Assembly (NCBI GenBank): GCA_041686855.1
Contig: JAWLDA010000008.1
Location: forward strand, 1 to 64,000
DNA length: 64,000 nucleotides
Origin: JAWLDA01 sp041686855
Lineage (GTDB): Bacteria > Bacillota > Limnochordia > DTU080 > RSA5
Direction of reading: 5' to 3'
This document shows positions 44,982-53,679 of the stretch, piece after piece. Each line of letters begins with the position of its first letter. Position 1 is the first letter of the stretch. The position numbers were made by a program, and so were the translations under genes. The notes below the pieces were generated by a model. The model was not told the DNA's origin, ran no database searches, and saw nothing but the letters and a program-made list of their open reading frames with translations.

Positions 44982-45017
44982 AATAGACCGGGCCTATGGT
45001 GCAAGGCCCGGTCTATT
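44982..45017 (-). promoter_or_regulatory. Perfect 13-bp hairpin in the leader of the aldolase gene
   Basis: AATAGACCGGGCC (44982-44994) and GGCCCGGTCTATT (45005-45017) with a 10-nt loop. It ends three bases before the AAGGAGG site of the aldolase gene, with no T run on either strand. That position suggests an mRNA-stabilising or processing hairpin between the binding-protein and aldolase cistrons rather than a plain terminator. Confidence 0.65.
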
Positions 45018-45104
45018 ATGCGTGAACGAGTCGTAGATCTCTTAGTGAACAATCCTGTCTCTTGGAACGCTGCTAACGTCGCCGCACTGCGTCAGGCCGT
45101 GCGT

Positions 45105-46397
45105 CTAGCGGTACTCGGAGAGCACTTCCTCGACCACTTGATCAAGTTGGTCGATGTAAGCGGTCACAGGGAGCTCACCCTTGAGCATTTGTACTGTGAG
45201 CGGGGTGAAGCCTTGGCTAAAGATCTCATCTCGTCCTGGGATTCCGGTAAAGCCAACACCCGTCGAGTACGGCGCAAGGAGTGTCGCGAAGGCCATGAGG
45301 TGGGGGCTGCGCTCGATGTACTCAGCGTACACCGGGTGCTCGATGAGCGACGGGCGCCCGGCCAGAGCCGAGATGTCCACGCTCGCCTGAGCCAAGTTGT
45401 CCGCCTCCATCAGCCACCTGAGGAAGGTCCAAGCAGCTTGCTCCTTGGCAGAATCCTTCGACCGCATCACACTTACGTTACGCAAGGTGAGCATCGTGGA
45501 GGGCTGAGCGTTTGCGTCGCGGCGCGGCAGCGGCAACACGCGGACGTCAGGATTGTTGGTCTCGATGAGCGGAAGTCGATACGTCCCATCTTGGTGAATG
45601 CCGACCTGGCCATTCAAGAAGGCGTCGCGGATCTCCGTCGTGCTCAAATGCACGTCCTGCCCCATGTGAACCACGTTGCGCTGTGCCAAATCGTAGAGGT
45701 ACTCAATCGCTTCGCGGTACTCGGGATTTTTGACGCTCGAACGGTAGGTCTCCTCGTTCCAAATGGTCGCGCCGTTTTGGATCAGGAACATAATCGCCAT
45801 GTTTTGCGCGGTCGTGCTCCCTGCACCGTACGTCGTCACATTGCCGGCGCCGTCGGTCCGAGTCATCTTTTGCGCCATCTCGGCAAGGTCGTCCCACGTC
45901 CAGCCTTCCTCAGGGACCGCTACGCCCGACTGCGCCAGGACCGAAGGCTGATAGTATAGCGCCTCGACCTGCAGCAACATCGGCAAGCCGACCAACTGCT
46001 CTTTGTACGTGTTACCTGTGGCAAGCGCGCCCGGGAAGAAGTCGCTGCGGTACTCCGCCTCGAGCCCGTCGCGAATGATGTACGGCCACAAGTCTACCAA
46101 CAGACCGTTAGCCGCGTAGGTGGGCGCCCAGGAGTGCGCGCCGAAGATGATGTTGGGAGCTACGTCCCCAGCTGCCGCGGTGAGCACCGCCGCAGGAGCC
46201 GGATCTTTAGGCACGAGGACGGCCTCGATGTCCGGATGGGTCGCGTTAAAGCGATCGACGGTGGGCTGCATGTTTTGCGCGATGTCGTTGCCCGGTGGGA
46301 ACCATAGTTCGATCTGTGTCTTGGCCTGTGCAATTCCCATGCTGCTCAACATGAGAAGCGCGAGTACGACGAGAATACTTAAGCGCTTTCGGTTCAT
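45105..46397 (-). CDS. Extracellular solute-binding protein, family 1 (IclR-linked)
   Basis: 430 residues from ATG 46397, with GGAGG eight bases upstream. The signal peptide ends GIAQA before KTQIELWFPP; no lipobox. Family features DRFNATHPDIEAVLV, DVAPNIIFG and FLRWLMEADN are present. It leads an operon with the DapA-like lyase, the sialidase-like protein and the GHL10 glycosidase, implying uptake of a sugar acid or amino sugar. The palindrome at 46433-46447 is 36 bp upstream. Confidence 0.93.
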   Translation of the reverse strand: MNRKRLSILVVLALLMLSSMGIAQAKTQIELWFPPGNDIAQNMQPTVDRFNATHPDIEAVLVPKDPAPAAVLTAAAGDVAPNIIFGAHSWAPTYAANGLLVDLWPYIIRDGLEAEYRSDFFPGALATGNTYKEQLVGLPMLLQVEALYYQPSVLAQSGVAVPEEGWTWDDLAEMAQKMTRTDGAGNVTTYGAGSTTAQNMAIMFLIQNGATIWNEETYRSSVKNPEYREAIEYLYDLAQRNVVHMGQDVHLSTTEIRDAFLNGQVGIHQDGTYRLPLIETNNPDVRVLPLPRRDANAQPSTMLTLRNVSVMRSKDSAKEQAAWTFLRWLMEADNLAQASVDISALAGRPSLIEHPVYAEYIERSPHLMAFATLLAPYSTGVGFTGIPGRDEIFSQGFTPLTVQMLKGELPVTAYIDQLDQVVEEVLSEYR

Positions 46398-46432
46398 TGA
46401 ACTAGCCTCCGTTTCGTTACTCAAAAGTTTGG

Positions 46433-46447
46433 TTCCATATGATGGAA
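46433..46447. promoter_or_regulatory. IclR-type palindromic operator
   Basis: Perfect TTCCAT-ATG-ATGGAA, in the 212-bp gap between the divergent binding-protein operon and the IclR gene. IclR-family regulators bind 15-bp palindromes of this TTCCA...TGGAA layout, so it is the best operator candidate for both genes. Confidence 0.65.
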
Positions 46448-46609
46448 TCCGTTTTTGCTCTTCAAGATGATTTTCTTCTTTTTAGCGACAAGTCCTCCAG
46501 AGTTCGCCGCGATTGGAAAAATGCAGGATCAAAATTCCGAGATACAGAATGAAGCACAAGGTGAAAAGGAAATGGCCCCCACTTGGCGACCGTTGGGAGT
46601 TGAACGTGC

Positions 46610-47383
46610 GTGAGTTCTCCAGCAGCTACAGCAACTGTGCAGTCAGGCAAAAGAATGGTGGCAATCCTCGACTATCTGGCGGGGTGTTCGGACGCTGCGA
46701 CGATCAAGGAGATCAGTCATACGCTCCAATTGGCGCCGAGTACCGTGCACCGATTGCTGGCCACACTCGTCGCCGGCGGCTTGGTGGAGCAAGGAAAGGA
46801 CCGCCGCTACACACTTGGGGTGAAGCTCATCGCCCTTGGGCACGTGGCACAAGAGCGCCTCGACCTGCGCGCGGTCGCCCTCGACACCATGCGCGCGCTC
46901 GCTCGTCGAACCCACCTTGAAGTGAATTTGGCTCAGTTGGATCGCAGCGACATTCTTTACCTAGAGAAGGTAGCCGAAGGGGCGCCTTTCTCGCTCAACA
47001 TTCGTGTCGGTCAGCGCCGCCCGGCCTACTGTCGGGCCCTGGGGAAAGTGCTGTTGGCCTACTTGCCGCCGGAGGAGATACGCAAACGCATCGGCACCCA
47101 GCTGCCTCGTATGACCCCACAGACCATCACCGATCACGACGAGCTCCTCGCCCACCTTGCGCTGGTCCGCAACCAAGGATACGCATTAGACCGCGAGGAG
47201 GCTGAGATTGGCTGCGTCTGCGTGGCCGCTCCAATTCGAGACGCCCGGGCCGACGTGATCGCAGGGTTGAGCGTCTCCGGACCCAGCGCACAAATGACCT
47301 CTGTACCAGAGGATGAATTGGCCTCTCTGGTGAAAGAGGCAGCCGCCGCCATTTCGGCTCGCTTAGGGTTTGGAGGTTTCTAA
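46610..47383 (+). CDS. IclR-family transcriptional regulator
   Basis: 257 residues: N-terminal winged helix (AILDYLAG, IKEISHTLQLAPSTVHRLLATLVAGGLVEQG) and the C-terminal effector domain (LRAVALDTMRALARRT, GQRRPAYCRALGKVLLAYL, CVCVAAPIRD). GTG start with GGGAG ten bases upstream. It is divergent from the sugar-acid operon and probably its regulator, sensing a catabolic intermediate. GDPD follows after three bases. Confidence 0.94.
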   Translation: MSSPAATATVQSGKRMVAILDYLAGCSDAATIKEISHTLQLAPSTVHRLLATLVAGGLVEQGKDRRYTLGVKLIALGHVAQERLDLRAVALDTMRALARRTHLEVNLAQLDRSDILYLEKVAEGAPFSLNIRVGQRRPAYCRALGKVLLAYLPPEEIRKRIGTQLPRMTPQTITDHDELLAHLALVRNQGYALDREEAEIGCVCVAAPIRDARADVIAGLSVSGPSAQMTSVPEDELASLVKEAAAAISARLGFGGF

Positions 47384-47386
47384 AGC

Positions 47387-48163
47387 GTGCACTTTGAAGT
47401 GATTGGACACCGCGGCGTCGCGGGACATGCGCCAGAGAATACGGCGCCTAGCTTTGACTTAGCCGTCCGCCTCGGCGTAGACGCGATCGAGCTTGACGTC
47501 CGGCTCTCCCGTGACGGATTTCCCGTCGTCATACACGACGCAACGGTCGATCGTGTCACCGACGGCACCGGCCACGTATCGGATTTGTCATCGAGTGAAC
47601 TCAAGAGTCTGGACGCAGGCGCGTGGTTTGCCGAGGCGTACCGGGGCACCCGCCTTCTCTTTCTCGACGAAGTCTTGGACCGCTGGGCAGAAGAGATCCC
47701 TCTCGTCATTGAGATCAAAGAGCCGACTCGTTACGGCGAGCTGCTATCGTGGCTCCTTCCCCGACTGCAGAGTTCGGCGCTTGCGGGCGTCACGCTTTCA
47801 TCGTTCTCCCTTGACGTGCTTAGAGAAGCACGTCGCCAGTCCGCTGATGCACGCTTGGCATGGCTTTTTCGCCAGGGTGAACACCCGCTAGACGAAGCGC
47901 TCCGCACCGCAGCCGCGCTTGGACTCACGCAGCTCTGTCCCCACGCCGTCGGGCTCGAACGCGATTGGGTGACGAGGGTGAAGTCAGCGGGGTACGCCGT
48001 GCGCACGTGGGGCATCCCGTCACAGGACGCGCGCGACATGGTGCGCACAATGCGCCAGGTGATCCGTGCGGGCGTCGACGGAACGACCGCAGACTTCCCC
48101 GACGTCATGCGCACCGCGCTGCTGGCAGGGCACGCGGCCGACGACGAAGCTGCTTCGACCTGA
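47387..48163 (+). CDS. Glycerophosphodiester phosphodiesterase
   Basis: 258 residues, complete GDPD motif: GHRGVAGHAPENTAP with the first His and Arg, then IELDVRLSRDGFPVVIHD with the metal-binding Glu/Asp and second His. No signal peptide, so cytoplasmic. GTG start three bases after the IclR stop, therefore co-transcribed. It releases glycerol-3-phosphate from phosphodiesters such as deacylated phospholipids. Confidence 0.93.
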   Translation: MHFEVIGHRGVAGHAPENTAPSFDLAVRLGVDAIELDVRLSRDGFPVVIHDATVDRVTDGTGHVSDLSSSELKSLDAGAWFAEAYRGTRLLFLDEVLDRWAEEIPLVIEIKEPTRYGELLSWLLPRLQSSALAGVTLSSFSLDVLREARRQSADARLAWLFRQGEHPLDEALRTAAALGLTQLCPHAVGLERDWVTRVKSAGYAVRTWGIPSQDARDMVRTMRQVIRAGVDGTTADFPDVMRTALLAGHAADDEAAST

Positions 48164-48176
48164 TAACGCTTACCGT

Positions 48177-48218
48177 GTAACGCCTTACTTGTAACGCCTT
48201 ACTTGTAACGCCTTACCT
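48177..48218. repeat. Tandem 14-bp repeats
   Basis: GTAACGCCTTACTT repeats at 48177, 48191 and 48205, with a degenerate copy just before. It occupies most of the 102 bp between GDPD and the GH2 gene, close to where a promoter or terminator would lie. Confidence 0.85.
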
Positions 48219-48265
48219 TTGAACCATCTTACATACGAATTCACGCAAAATGGGAGCATCACGCT

Positions 48266-50503
48266 ATGCAGCCAGAGACGCTTACAACCGGTAACTTGAT
48301 CACCCGATGGAGCACCCAAATGGATCCATCGTCACCCCTGCCCGAGTATCCGCGACCACAGTTGATTCGCCCCGAATGGATCAACCTCAACGGCCCATGG
48401 GATTACGCCATTCGCCCCAAAGAGGAGGACGCGCCCCAATCGTGGGAAGGGAGAATCATCGTCCCCTTCGCCGTCGAATCACACCTTAGCGGCGTCGGTC
48501 GGCGCGTCGGCTCCGATCATCGTCTTTGGTACCGACGAAGGTTTGAAGCGCCGAGCCTCCCCAAGGGCGGACGGCTCCTCCTCCACTTCGGCGCCGTCGA
48601 CTGGGAGTGTAACGTCTGGGTAAACGGCACCCAAGTCGGTACACACCGAGGGGGTTACGATCCATTCGCGTTTGACGTCACCGAGGCGCTCAATCCCGAG
48701 GGTCCACAGGAGCTCCTCGTCGCTGTCTGGGATCCGACCGACGAGAGCGACCAACCGCGCGGGAAGCAGTCCTTAAAACCTCACGGTATATGGTACGAAT
48801 CAGTGACAGGCATTTGGCAAACCGTCTGGCTCGAACCGGTGCCCGCCGCCTCGGTGAGATCCCTCACACTCCTGCCTGATATCGACAACGACTCTCTGCG
48901 CGTCCGAGTAGGGGGCCTGGGCACGGAGTCCAGCGATCTCGTCCGCATCGTGGCAAAAGACGGTGAGCAGATCGTCGGTGAAGTACGGGGCCCGCTACAC
49001 CAAGAGTTGAGACTAGCCATCCCTAATCCCAAACTCTGGTCGCCCAGCCATCCATTCCTCTACGATCTCGAAGTCGAAGTGCAGCGTGGCACCGAAGTCG
49101 TCGATAGGGTCGCGAGTTACTTCGGCATGCGCAAGATCGCAACGGGGAAGGACGCACATGGCCGTCCCGTTCTCACACTCAATAACCAGCCCCTCTTTCA
49201 GTTTGGCCCGCTTGATCAGGGTTGGTGGCCGGACGGCCTCTACACGGCGCCGACCGACGAAGCCCTCGCCTTTGACGTGCAGGCAACCAAGGATTATGGG
49301 TTTAACCTCATTCGCAAACACGTCAAGGTGGAGCCGGCACGTTGGTACTATCACTGCGACCGCCTCGGCCTCCTCGTCTGGCAGGATATGCCCAACGCCA
49401 ACCCGGCCCGTGATCGAGACGAGGCGCTGTGGGTGGCCCAGTCAGACTCCGAGGACGCCGTCCGCTCGCAAGAGTCGGCCGCCCAGTTTGAGCGGGAGCT
49501 GAAGGCGGTGATAGACGCCTTGTACAGCCATCCCTCCATCGTGATGTGGGTGCCGTTCAACGAGGGCTGGGGCCAGTACGAGACGGAACGCGTCGCCAAC
49601 TGGGTCGCTTCGTACGACCCCTCTCGGTTGGTCAACGGCGCGAGCGGGTGGACCGATCGCGGCACCAACGACGTTTTGGACATTCATGAGTACCCCGGTC
49701 CCAGCATCGACCACTGCGAACGGGATCGAGTCCCTGTTTTGGGTGAATTCGGCGGTCTGGGATTGGGCCTCCCCGGACACTTGTGGGTCGACGACGGGAA
49801 CTGGGGCTATCGCTCCTACGACACCCAAGACCGGTTGCTTCTGGAGTACACGGCTCTGATTCACGCGCTCCACGGGACGATCGCCAAAGGACTCGCCGCC
49901 GCCGTTTACACCCAAACGACCGACGTCGAGCGCGAGGTGAACGGTCTAATCACCTACGATCGGGAAGTGTTTAAACTCGACCCCAACGCAGTGCGATCCT
50001 TAAACGAGACGGTGTACTCCGAGGCAAAGGTCGCCACGCTTCTCGTCCCAACGGCTACTGAGCGCCCAAACCATCCGTGGCGCCTCACATTGGAGCGGCC
50101 TGCCGACACCGATTGGACCCTCCCGGAATACGACGATACGGGGTGGACGATTGCGCATGCCCCGTTCAGAGGGGAGATCGTCGGACGACTGGCGAGCGTG
50201 GCCGCAGGTACGACGTGGCCTACGGAGGAGATGTGGCTGCGGACCGTCTTTTCCTGGAATCCTTCGGAGTCGGCGAACGCCCTATGGCTCGAGGCGCTCT
50301 TTGTCGTTGACCAACTCGAACTGTACATTAATGGGAAGAACGTCACGTCGTGGAAAGAGATCCGCGACGCCAATCGCCACTACCGACACGTTGACCTCAG
50401 CGAGCATGCTCACCTCATTCGCAACGGCGTAAACACACTGGCCGTGCACGCTCGCCGGACGGATCGACGCAGGGGCGTAGACATCGGACTCTATGGAGTG
50501 TAG
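48266..50503 (+). CDS. GH2-family beta-galactosidase/glucuronidase-like enzyme
   Basis: 745 residues: jelly-roll sugar-binding domain (RLWYRRRFEAP, VDWECNVWVNGTQVGTHRGG), immunoglobulin-like domain, then the TIM barrel with acid/base E433 in VPFNEGWGQ and nucleophile E494 in VLGEFGGLG. C-terminal extra jelly roll. No signal peptide, so it degrades imported oligosaccharides. The beta-glycoside type is not decidable. It is followed by three apparently co-oriented genes. Confidence 0.94.
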   Translation: MQPETLTTGNLITRWSTQMDPSSPLPEYPRPQLIRPEWINLNGPWDYAIRPKEEDAPQSWEGRIIVPFAVESHLSGVGRRVGSDHRLWYRRRFEAPSLPKGGRLLLHFGAVDWECNVWVNGTQVGTHRGGYDPFAFDVTEALNPEGPQELLVAVWDPTDESDQPRGKQSLKPHGIWYESVTGIWQTVWLEPVPAASVRSLTLLPDIDNDSLRVRVGGLGTESSDLVRIVAKDGEQIVGEVRGPLHQELRLAIPNPKLWSPSHPFLYDLEVEVQRGTEVVDRVASYFGMRKIATGKDAHGRPVLTLNNQPLFQFGPLDQGWWPDGLYTAPTDEALAFDVQATKDYGFNLIRKHVKVEPARWYYHCDRLGLLVWQDMPNANPARDRDEALWVAQSDSEDAVRSQESAAQFERELKAVIDALYSHPSIVMWVPFNEGWGQYETERVANWVASYDPSRLVNGASGWTDRGTNDVLDIHEYPGPSIDHCERDRVPVLGEFGGLGLGLPGHLWVDDGNWGYRSYDTQDRLLLEYTALIHALHGTIAKGLAAAVYTQTTDVEREVNGLITYDREVFKLDPNAVRSLNETVYSEAKVATLLVPTATERPNHPWRLTLERPADTDWTLPEYDDTGWTIAHAPFRGEIVGRLASVAAGTTWPTEEMWLRTVFSWNPSESANALWLEALFVVDQLELYINGKNVTSWKEIRDANRHYRHVDLSEHAHLIRNGVNTLAVHARRTDRRRGVDIGLYGV

Positions 50504-50520
50504 AGAGGAGCCGATCAACG

Positions 50521-51102
50521 GTGAGTAAGGGAAGTCTGCCCGACTTTGGCGACATGGTGCGTGCCGTCCGGGAGCCTTTATCGGGCGTAGCGTTCATCGC
50601 ACGCCTCGTGAAGCGGCACGAGGCGTGGGCCGAGGTAGAGCGCTGGGACTCGTCGGTGTCGGAGAGCGAGCTTGAGCAGGGGGAGTGCCTGGTGCCGGTC
50701 GTTCCCCTCCCACTTCCAGATGCGACGGTGCTCGACTACGTTGTCGCAACCTCCAAGCCCACCTATTTACCCCAAGGTGAAGAGGGTTCCGAGTGGTGCC
50801 TCGCCGGCGCTCGGTGTGCCCTCTTCCTCCCTCTTCCCCACTCTGACCCTTGCGGCGCTTCGAGCACTCCCGGGTGCTCAGAGGCTCACGGATCTGCGGG
50901 CACTCCCGATTCCCCGGAGGTTCGCGGCTCTGCGGGCACTCCCGATTCCCCGGAGGCTCACACCTCTACTAGACCTTCCGCCAAGGCGCATCCGAGCCAT
51001 TCCCTCCTCTATATCACAGGTCGGACCGTGGACGCCTTCTCCCGAAAAGGAGTGCAAAGGGCAGCAGCCCAACTCGAACGCCTCATCAACCACTCGGAAT
51101 GA
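50521..51102 (+). CDS. Uncharacterised protein with 12-residue tandem repeat
   Basis: 193 residues; GTG start with GAGGAG ten bases upstream and 17 bp after the GH2 stop. The N-terminal 110 residues have no recognised fold. Residues about 120-150 consist of a 36-bp DNA repeat (50881-50916 and 50917-50952, then a partial third) read as EAHGSAGTPDSP. The C-terminal part (LLYITGRTVDAFSRKGVQRAAAQL) is charged. No signal peptide. Probably a real gene given its place in the operon, but function cannot be assigned. Confidence 0.55.
   Translation: MSKGSLPDFGDMVRAVREPLSGVAFIARLVKRHEAWAEVERWDSSVSESELEQGECLVPVVPLPLPDATVLDYVVATSKPTYLPQGEEGSEWCLAGARCALFLPLPHSDPCGASSTPGCSEAHGSAGTPDSPEVRGSAGTPDSPEAHTSTRPSAKAHPSHSLLYITGRTVDAFSRKGVQRAAAQLERLINHSE
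50881..50952. repeat. In-frame 36-bp coding repeat
   Basis: Two 36-bp units, each starting GAGG and containing TGCGGGCACTCCCGATTCCC, followed by a 12-bp partial copy. The period is a multiple of three, so the frame is kept and copy number could vary without a frameshift. Confidence 0.85.
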
Positions 51103-51122
51103 TGACGCCAGGAGGAATTCGC

Positions 51123-52055
51123 ATGGAGTTTCCAACCCTTGACCCGACGGTGCGCCTCGGCCGCTTGCGATTGCCGGTGGCCGACCGCAGACTCGCCATG
51201 GTGCTCGACACTGATACATACAATGAGATTGACGACCAGTTCGCCTTGGTGTATGCGCTTCTCTCGCCGGAGCGCCTCGACGTGCAGGCCGTCTATGCGG
51301 CACCCTTTCACAACACACGCTCAGAGAGTCCCCACGATGGTATGGAGAAGAGTTACGAGGAGATCCTCCGGCTCCTTTCACGATTGAACCGCGCTCCTGA
51401 GGGGTTTGTCTACAAAGGGTCGACTCGCTACTTGCAGCCTGAGGAGCCACCCGAAAAGAGCGACGCCGCGTTAGATCTCGTCGACCGAGCGATGCAGCGT
51501 CCAAGCGATGACCCCCTCTACGTCGTCGCCATTGGTGCGATCACCAACGTCGCCGCCGCTATGATGATCGAGCCGAGGATCATCGAGAGAATCGTTGTAA
51601 TCTGGTTGGGCGGTCACGCACTCCACTGGCCGAACACCCGGGAGTTTAATTTACACCAGGACGTCGCGGCTGCCCAACTCCTCTTTGACTGCGGAGTTCC
51701 GCTGGTCCACGTCCCGTGTATGGGCGTCACCAGCCATTTACTCACGACGCGCTCGGAGATTGATACGTACGTGCGCGGCCAAGGAGCCATAGGGGACTAC
51801 CTTGCGCAGATTGTGGAAGAGTACGCCGGCGGACGTCCTGCGTGGTCCAAGGTGCTGTGGGACGTCGCCACCATCGCCTATTTGATCGACCCCTCGTGGG
51901 TGCCAACGGAACTGCGCCACACGCCCATCCTCACGGAGAAGTGCACATGGAGCGTCGACGCTTCGCGCCACTTGATGCGTTACGCCCATTACATTCACCG
52001 GGATCCGATCTATCGTGACTTGTTTGCAAAATTGGCAGCGACGTCGTCGTACTAA
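51123..52055 (+). CDS. Inosine/uridine-preferring nucleoside hydrolase family protein
   Basis: 310 residues from ATG 51123, with AGGAGG seven bases upstream (the ATG at 51099 overlaps the preceding gene but has no site). The calcium-site motif is DTDTYNEIDDQFAL near residue 30, with ALDLVDRAM, AIGAITNVAAAM and a later NLHQDVAAAQ. It hydrolyses ribonucleosides, releasing ribose; a terminator follows. The neighbouring ribokinase operon elsewhere could use the ribose. Confidence 0.92.
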   Translation: MEFPTLDPTVRLGRLRLPVADRRLAMVLDTDTYNEIDDQFALVYALLSPERLDVQAVYAAPFHNTRSESPHDGMEKSYEEILRLLSRLNRAPEGFVYKGSTRYLQPEEPPEKSDAALDLVDRAMQRPSDDPLYVVAIGAITNVAAAMMIEPRIIERIVVIWLGGHALHWPNTREFNLHQDVAAAQLLFDCGVPLVHVPCMGVTSHLLTTRSEIDTYVRGQGAIGDYLAQIVEEYAGGRPAWSKVLWDVATIAYLIDPSWVPTELRHTPILTEKCTWSVDASRHLMRYAHYIHRDPIYRDLFAKLAATSSY

Positions 52056-52099
52056 CTGAATCACAGCGCAGTACGAACTGAATCGCAGCTTTGTTATGA

Positions 52100-52155
52100 G
52101 GGTCCCGGATCGTGCGGTTGATAAGCTCCACGATCCGGGACCCCTTTTTCTTTTT
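52100..52155 (+). terminator. Strong rho-independent terminator
   Basis: GGGTCCCGGATCGTG (52100-52114) pairs perfectly with CACGATCCGGGACCC (52129-52143), followed by CTTTTTCTTTTTG. It ends the GH2 to nucleoside-hydrolase transcript. Confidence 0.92.
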
Positions 52156-52290
52156 GTAAATGCGAGTTTAGTCCGGACACAAATCTCTGCTTTTTCTGTT
52201 TTTTAAAAGGATCATTGTTCCTTAAACCAAAGTACTACAACGATTATCCATAGTTGCATTCGAGAAACCACAAGCAGGGAGGTCCGTACG

Positions 52291-53523
52291 ATGAAGAAGC
52301 GAGTGTTTATCGGCCGTTCGTTTTTTGCCATGCTCCTGGTCTTGTTGATCAGCGCCTCTGTGCTAGCCGCCGAGGTAACGCTTAACATCTGGGCCCAAAC
52401 CGAATACCGTCAGCAAGAATTCGAGGCAATGTTGCCGGGATTCCTTGGAAAGAACCCGGGGATCAACGTAGAGGTTCATCTCATTCCCGGTGACCAGCAG
52501 GAGTTCATGGAAAAGTTGGCTCTCGCAGTTGCAAGCGGCTCTCCTCCGGACTTGTCATGGGCATCCGGAGCACGGGTCAAAGAATGGGTCACTCGCGACG
52601 TGTTTCTCGACGTTACCCGTTACGTTGAGCAGGTTCGTTTCACTCCGGCAGAAATTGAGGAGCTTACGTTCCGTGGCGCTCTTTGGGGTGCCCCCTATCA
52701 TACTACCGCCCGGGGACTCTTTAAGAGAGTCGATTTCTTTGAGAACGTCGGAATGGACCCCACCAAAGATCCCGCTGACCTGGATGAACTACAGGTTTGG
52801 ACCCAGAGGCTGACCACCGTCAGCAGTGACAACTCGTACGAGCGTGTAGGCTTTCTGCCTTGGGGTAGCAACTGGGGACCTGCCGCTTGGATCTGGGCAT
52901 TTGGGGGACAATTAGTCGACGAAACGTCGTTTCGACCGACAGCGGACGCCAGGGAGAACGTTAAGGCCTTTGAATGGATCCAGGATTGGTCTACGCGGTA
53001 CGGTCCCTCCCCAGTGAGAAGTGGCTGGCGCGGTTTCGTCGACGGGAGCCTCGCCATGATGGCGGATTCGGCCTCTATTGTCGGCAATCTTCTCCAGGAA
53101 GGCGTCCAATTCACCGTGGGACGCGTCCCGCACCCACCTGAGGGGCGAAATGGCACGTGGGCCGGCGGCGACGCGCTTGTCATCCCGGCGAACGCCCCCA
53201 ACAAAGACGAAGCAATTCGACTGCTGCAATACTTCTCGAGCGCCGAAGCGCAATTGACACGTTATCGCTCAGTACCTGTTGTCCTGCCTGCTAATTGGGA
53301 CGCATTGAGACAAGTGGCGGCGTCTCTGGCGCCGCAGTACCAGGCGCTACTCGATCAAATGCCGGAGGCAAACAGCCGTACGCCTCTTTGGGGTGAGTAC
53401 TACGCAGAGCTGCGGGCGGCCGAAAGCAACGTCATTCGTGGCGCGAAAACACCGGAGCAGGCACTCGTCGATGTGCAGTCAAAACTTGACTCCCGCTTTC
53501 AAGAGATTTTTGGCGCCCTTTGA
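52291..53523 (+). CDS. Extracellular solute-binding protein, family 1
   Basis: 410 residues. MKKRVFIGRSFFAML-type signal peptide ending SVLA before AEVTLNIWAQ, no lipobox. AGGGAGG eight bases before the ATG. Family features: GSPPDLSWASG, GFLPWGSNWGPAAWIWAFGG and a late NKDEAIRLLQYFSSAEA. It resembles the duplicated pair at 372 and 4222 in the GFLPWGSNW and FEWIQDW stretches. Single gene between terminators; no permease nearby. Confidence 0.93.
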   Translation: MKKRVFIGRSFFAMLLVLLISASVLAAEVTLNIWAQTEYRQQEFEAMLPGFLGKNPGINVEVHLIPGDQQEFMEKLALAVASGSPPDLSWASGARVKEWVTRDVFLDVTRYVEQVRFTPAEIEELTFRGALWGAPYHTTARGLFKRVDFFENVGMDPTKDPADLDELQVWTQRLTTVSSDNSYERVGFLPWGSNWGPAAWIWAFGGQLVDETSFRPTADARENVKAFEWIQDWSTRYGPSPVRSGWRGFVDGSLAMMADSASIVGNLLQEGVQFTVGRVPHPPEGRNGTWAGGDALVIPANAPNKDEAIRLLQYFSSAEAQLTRYRSVPVVLPANWDALRQVAASLAPQYQALLDQMPEANSRTPLWGEYYAELRAAESNVIRGAKTPEQALVDVQSKLDSRFQEIFGAL

Positions 53524-53535
53524 AGTCCGTGATCG

Positions 53536-53565
53536 ATTGATGTATCCATTATTGATGTATCCATT
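53536..53565. repeat. Two perfect 15-bp direct repeats
   Basis: ATTGATGTATCCATT occurs at 53536-53550 and again, abutting, at 53551-53565, followed by a partial third. It lies immediately after the binding-protein stop and before a bidirectional terminator. Confidence 0.9.
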
Positions 53566-53599
53566 GATGTAAGGTTCGACCAAACCGAACGAGAATGAC

Positions 53600-53642
53600 T
53601 GGCCCGAGAGGCGCGTCCCAAAGGTCGCCACTTCTCGGGCCA
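53600..53642. terminator. Bidirectional terminator
   Basis: TGGCCCGAGA (53600-53609) and TCTCGGGCCA (53633-53642) pair perfectly, with further GGCG/CGCC pairing inside. It lies between two convergent binding-protein genes. Confidence 0.8.
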
Positions 53643-53679
53643 ACCCTCTAAATCTCTAGTGCAGCGGTGTCGCCCTCAT

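Noticed and set aside
44676..45959. 427-residue plus-strand ORF
   Set aside because: Antisense to the aldolase and binding-protein genes, whose motifs are unmistakable.
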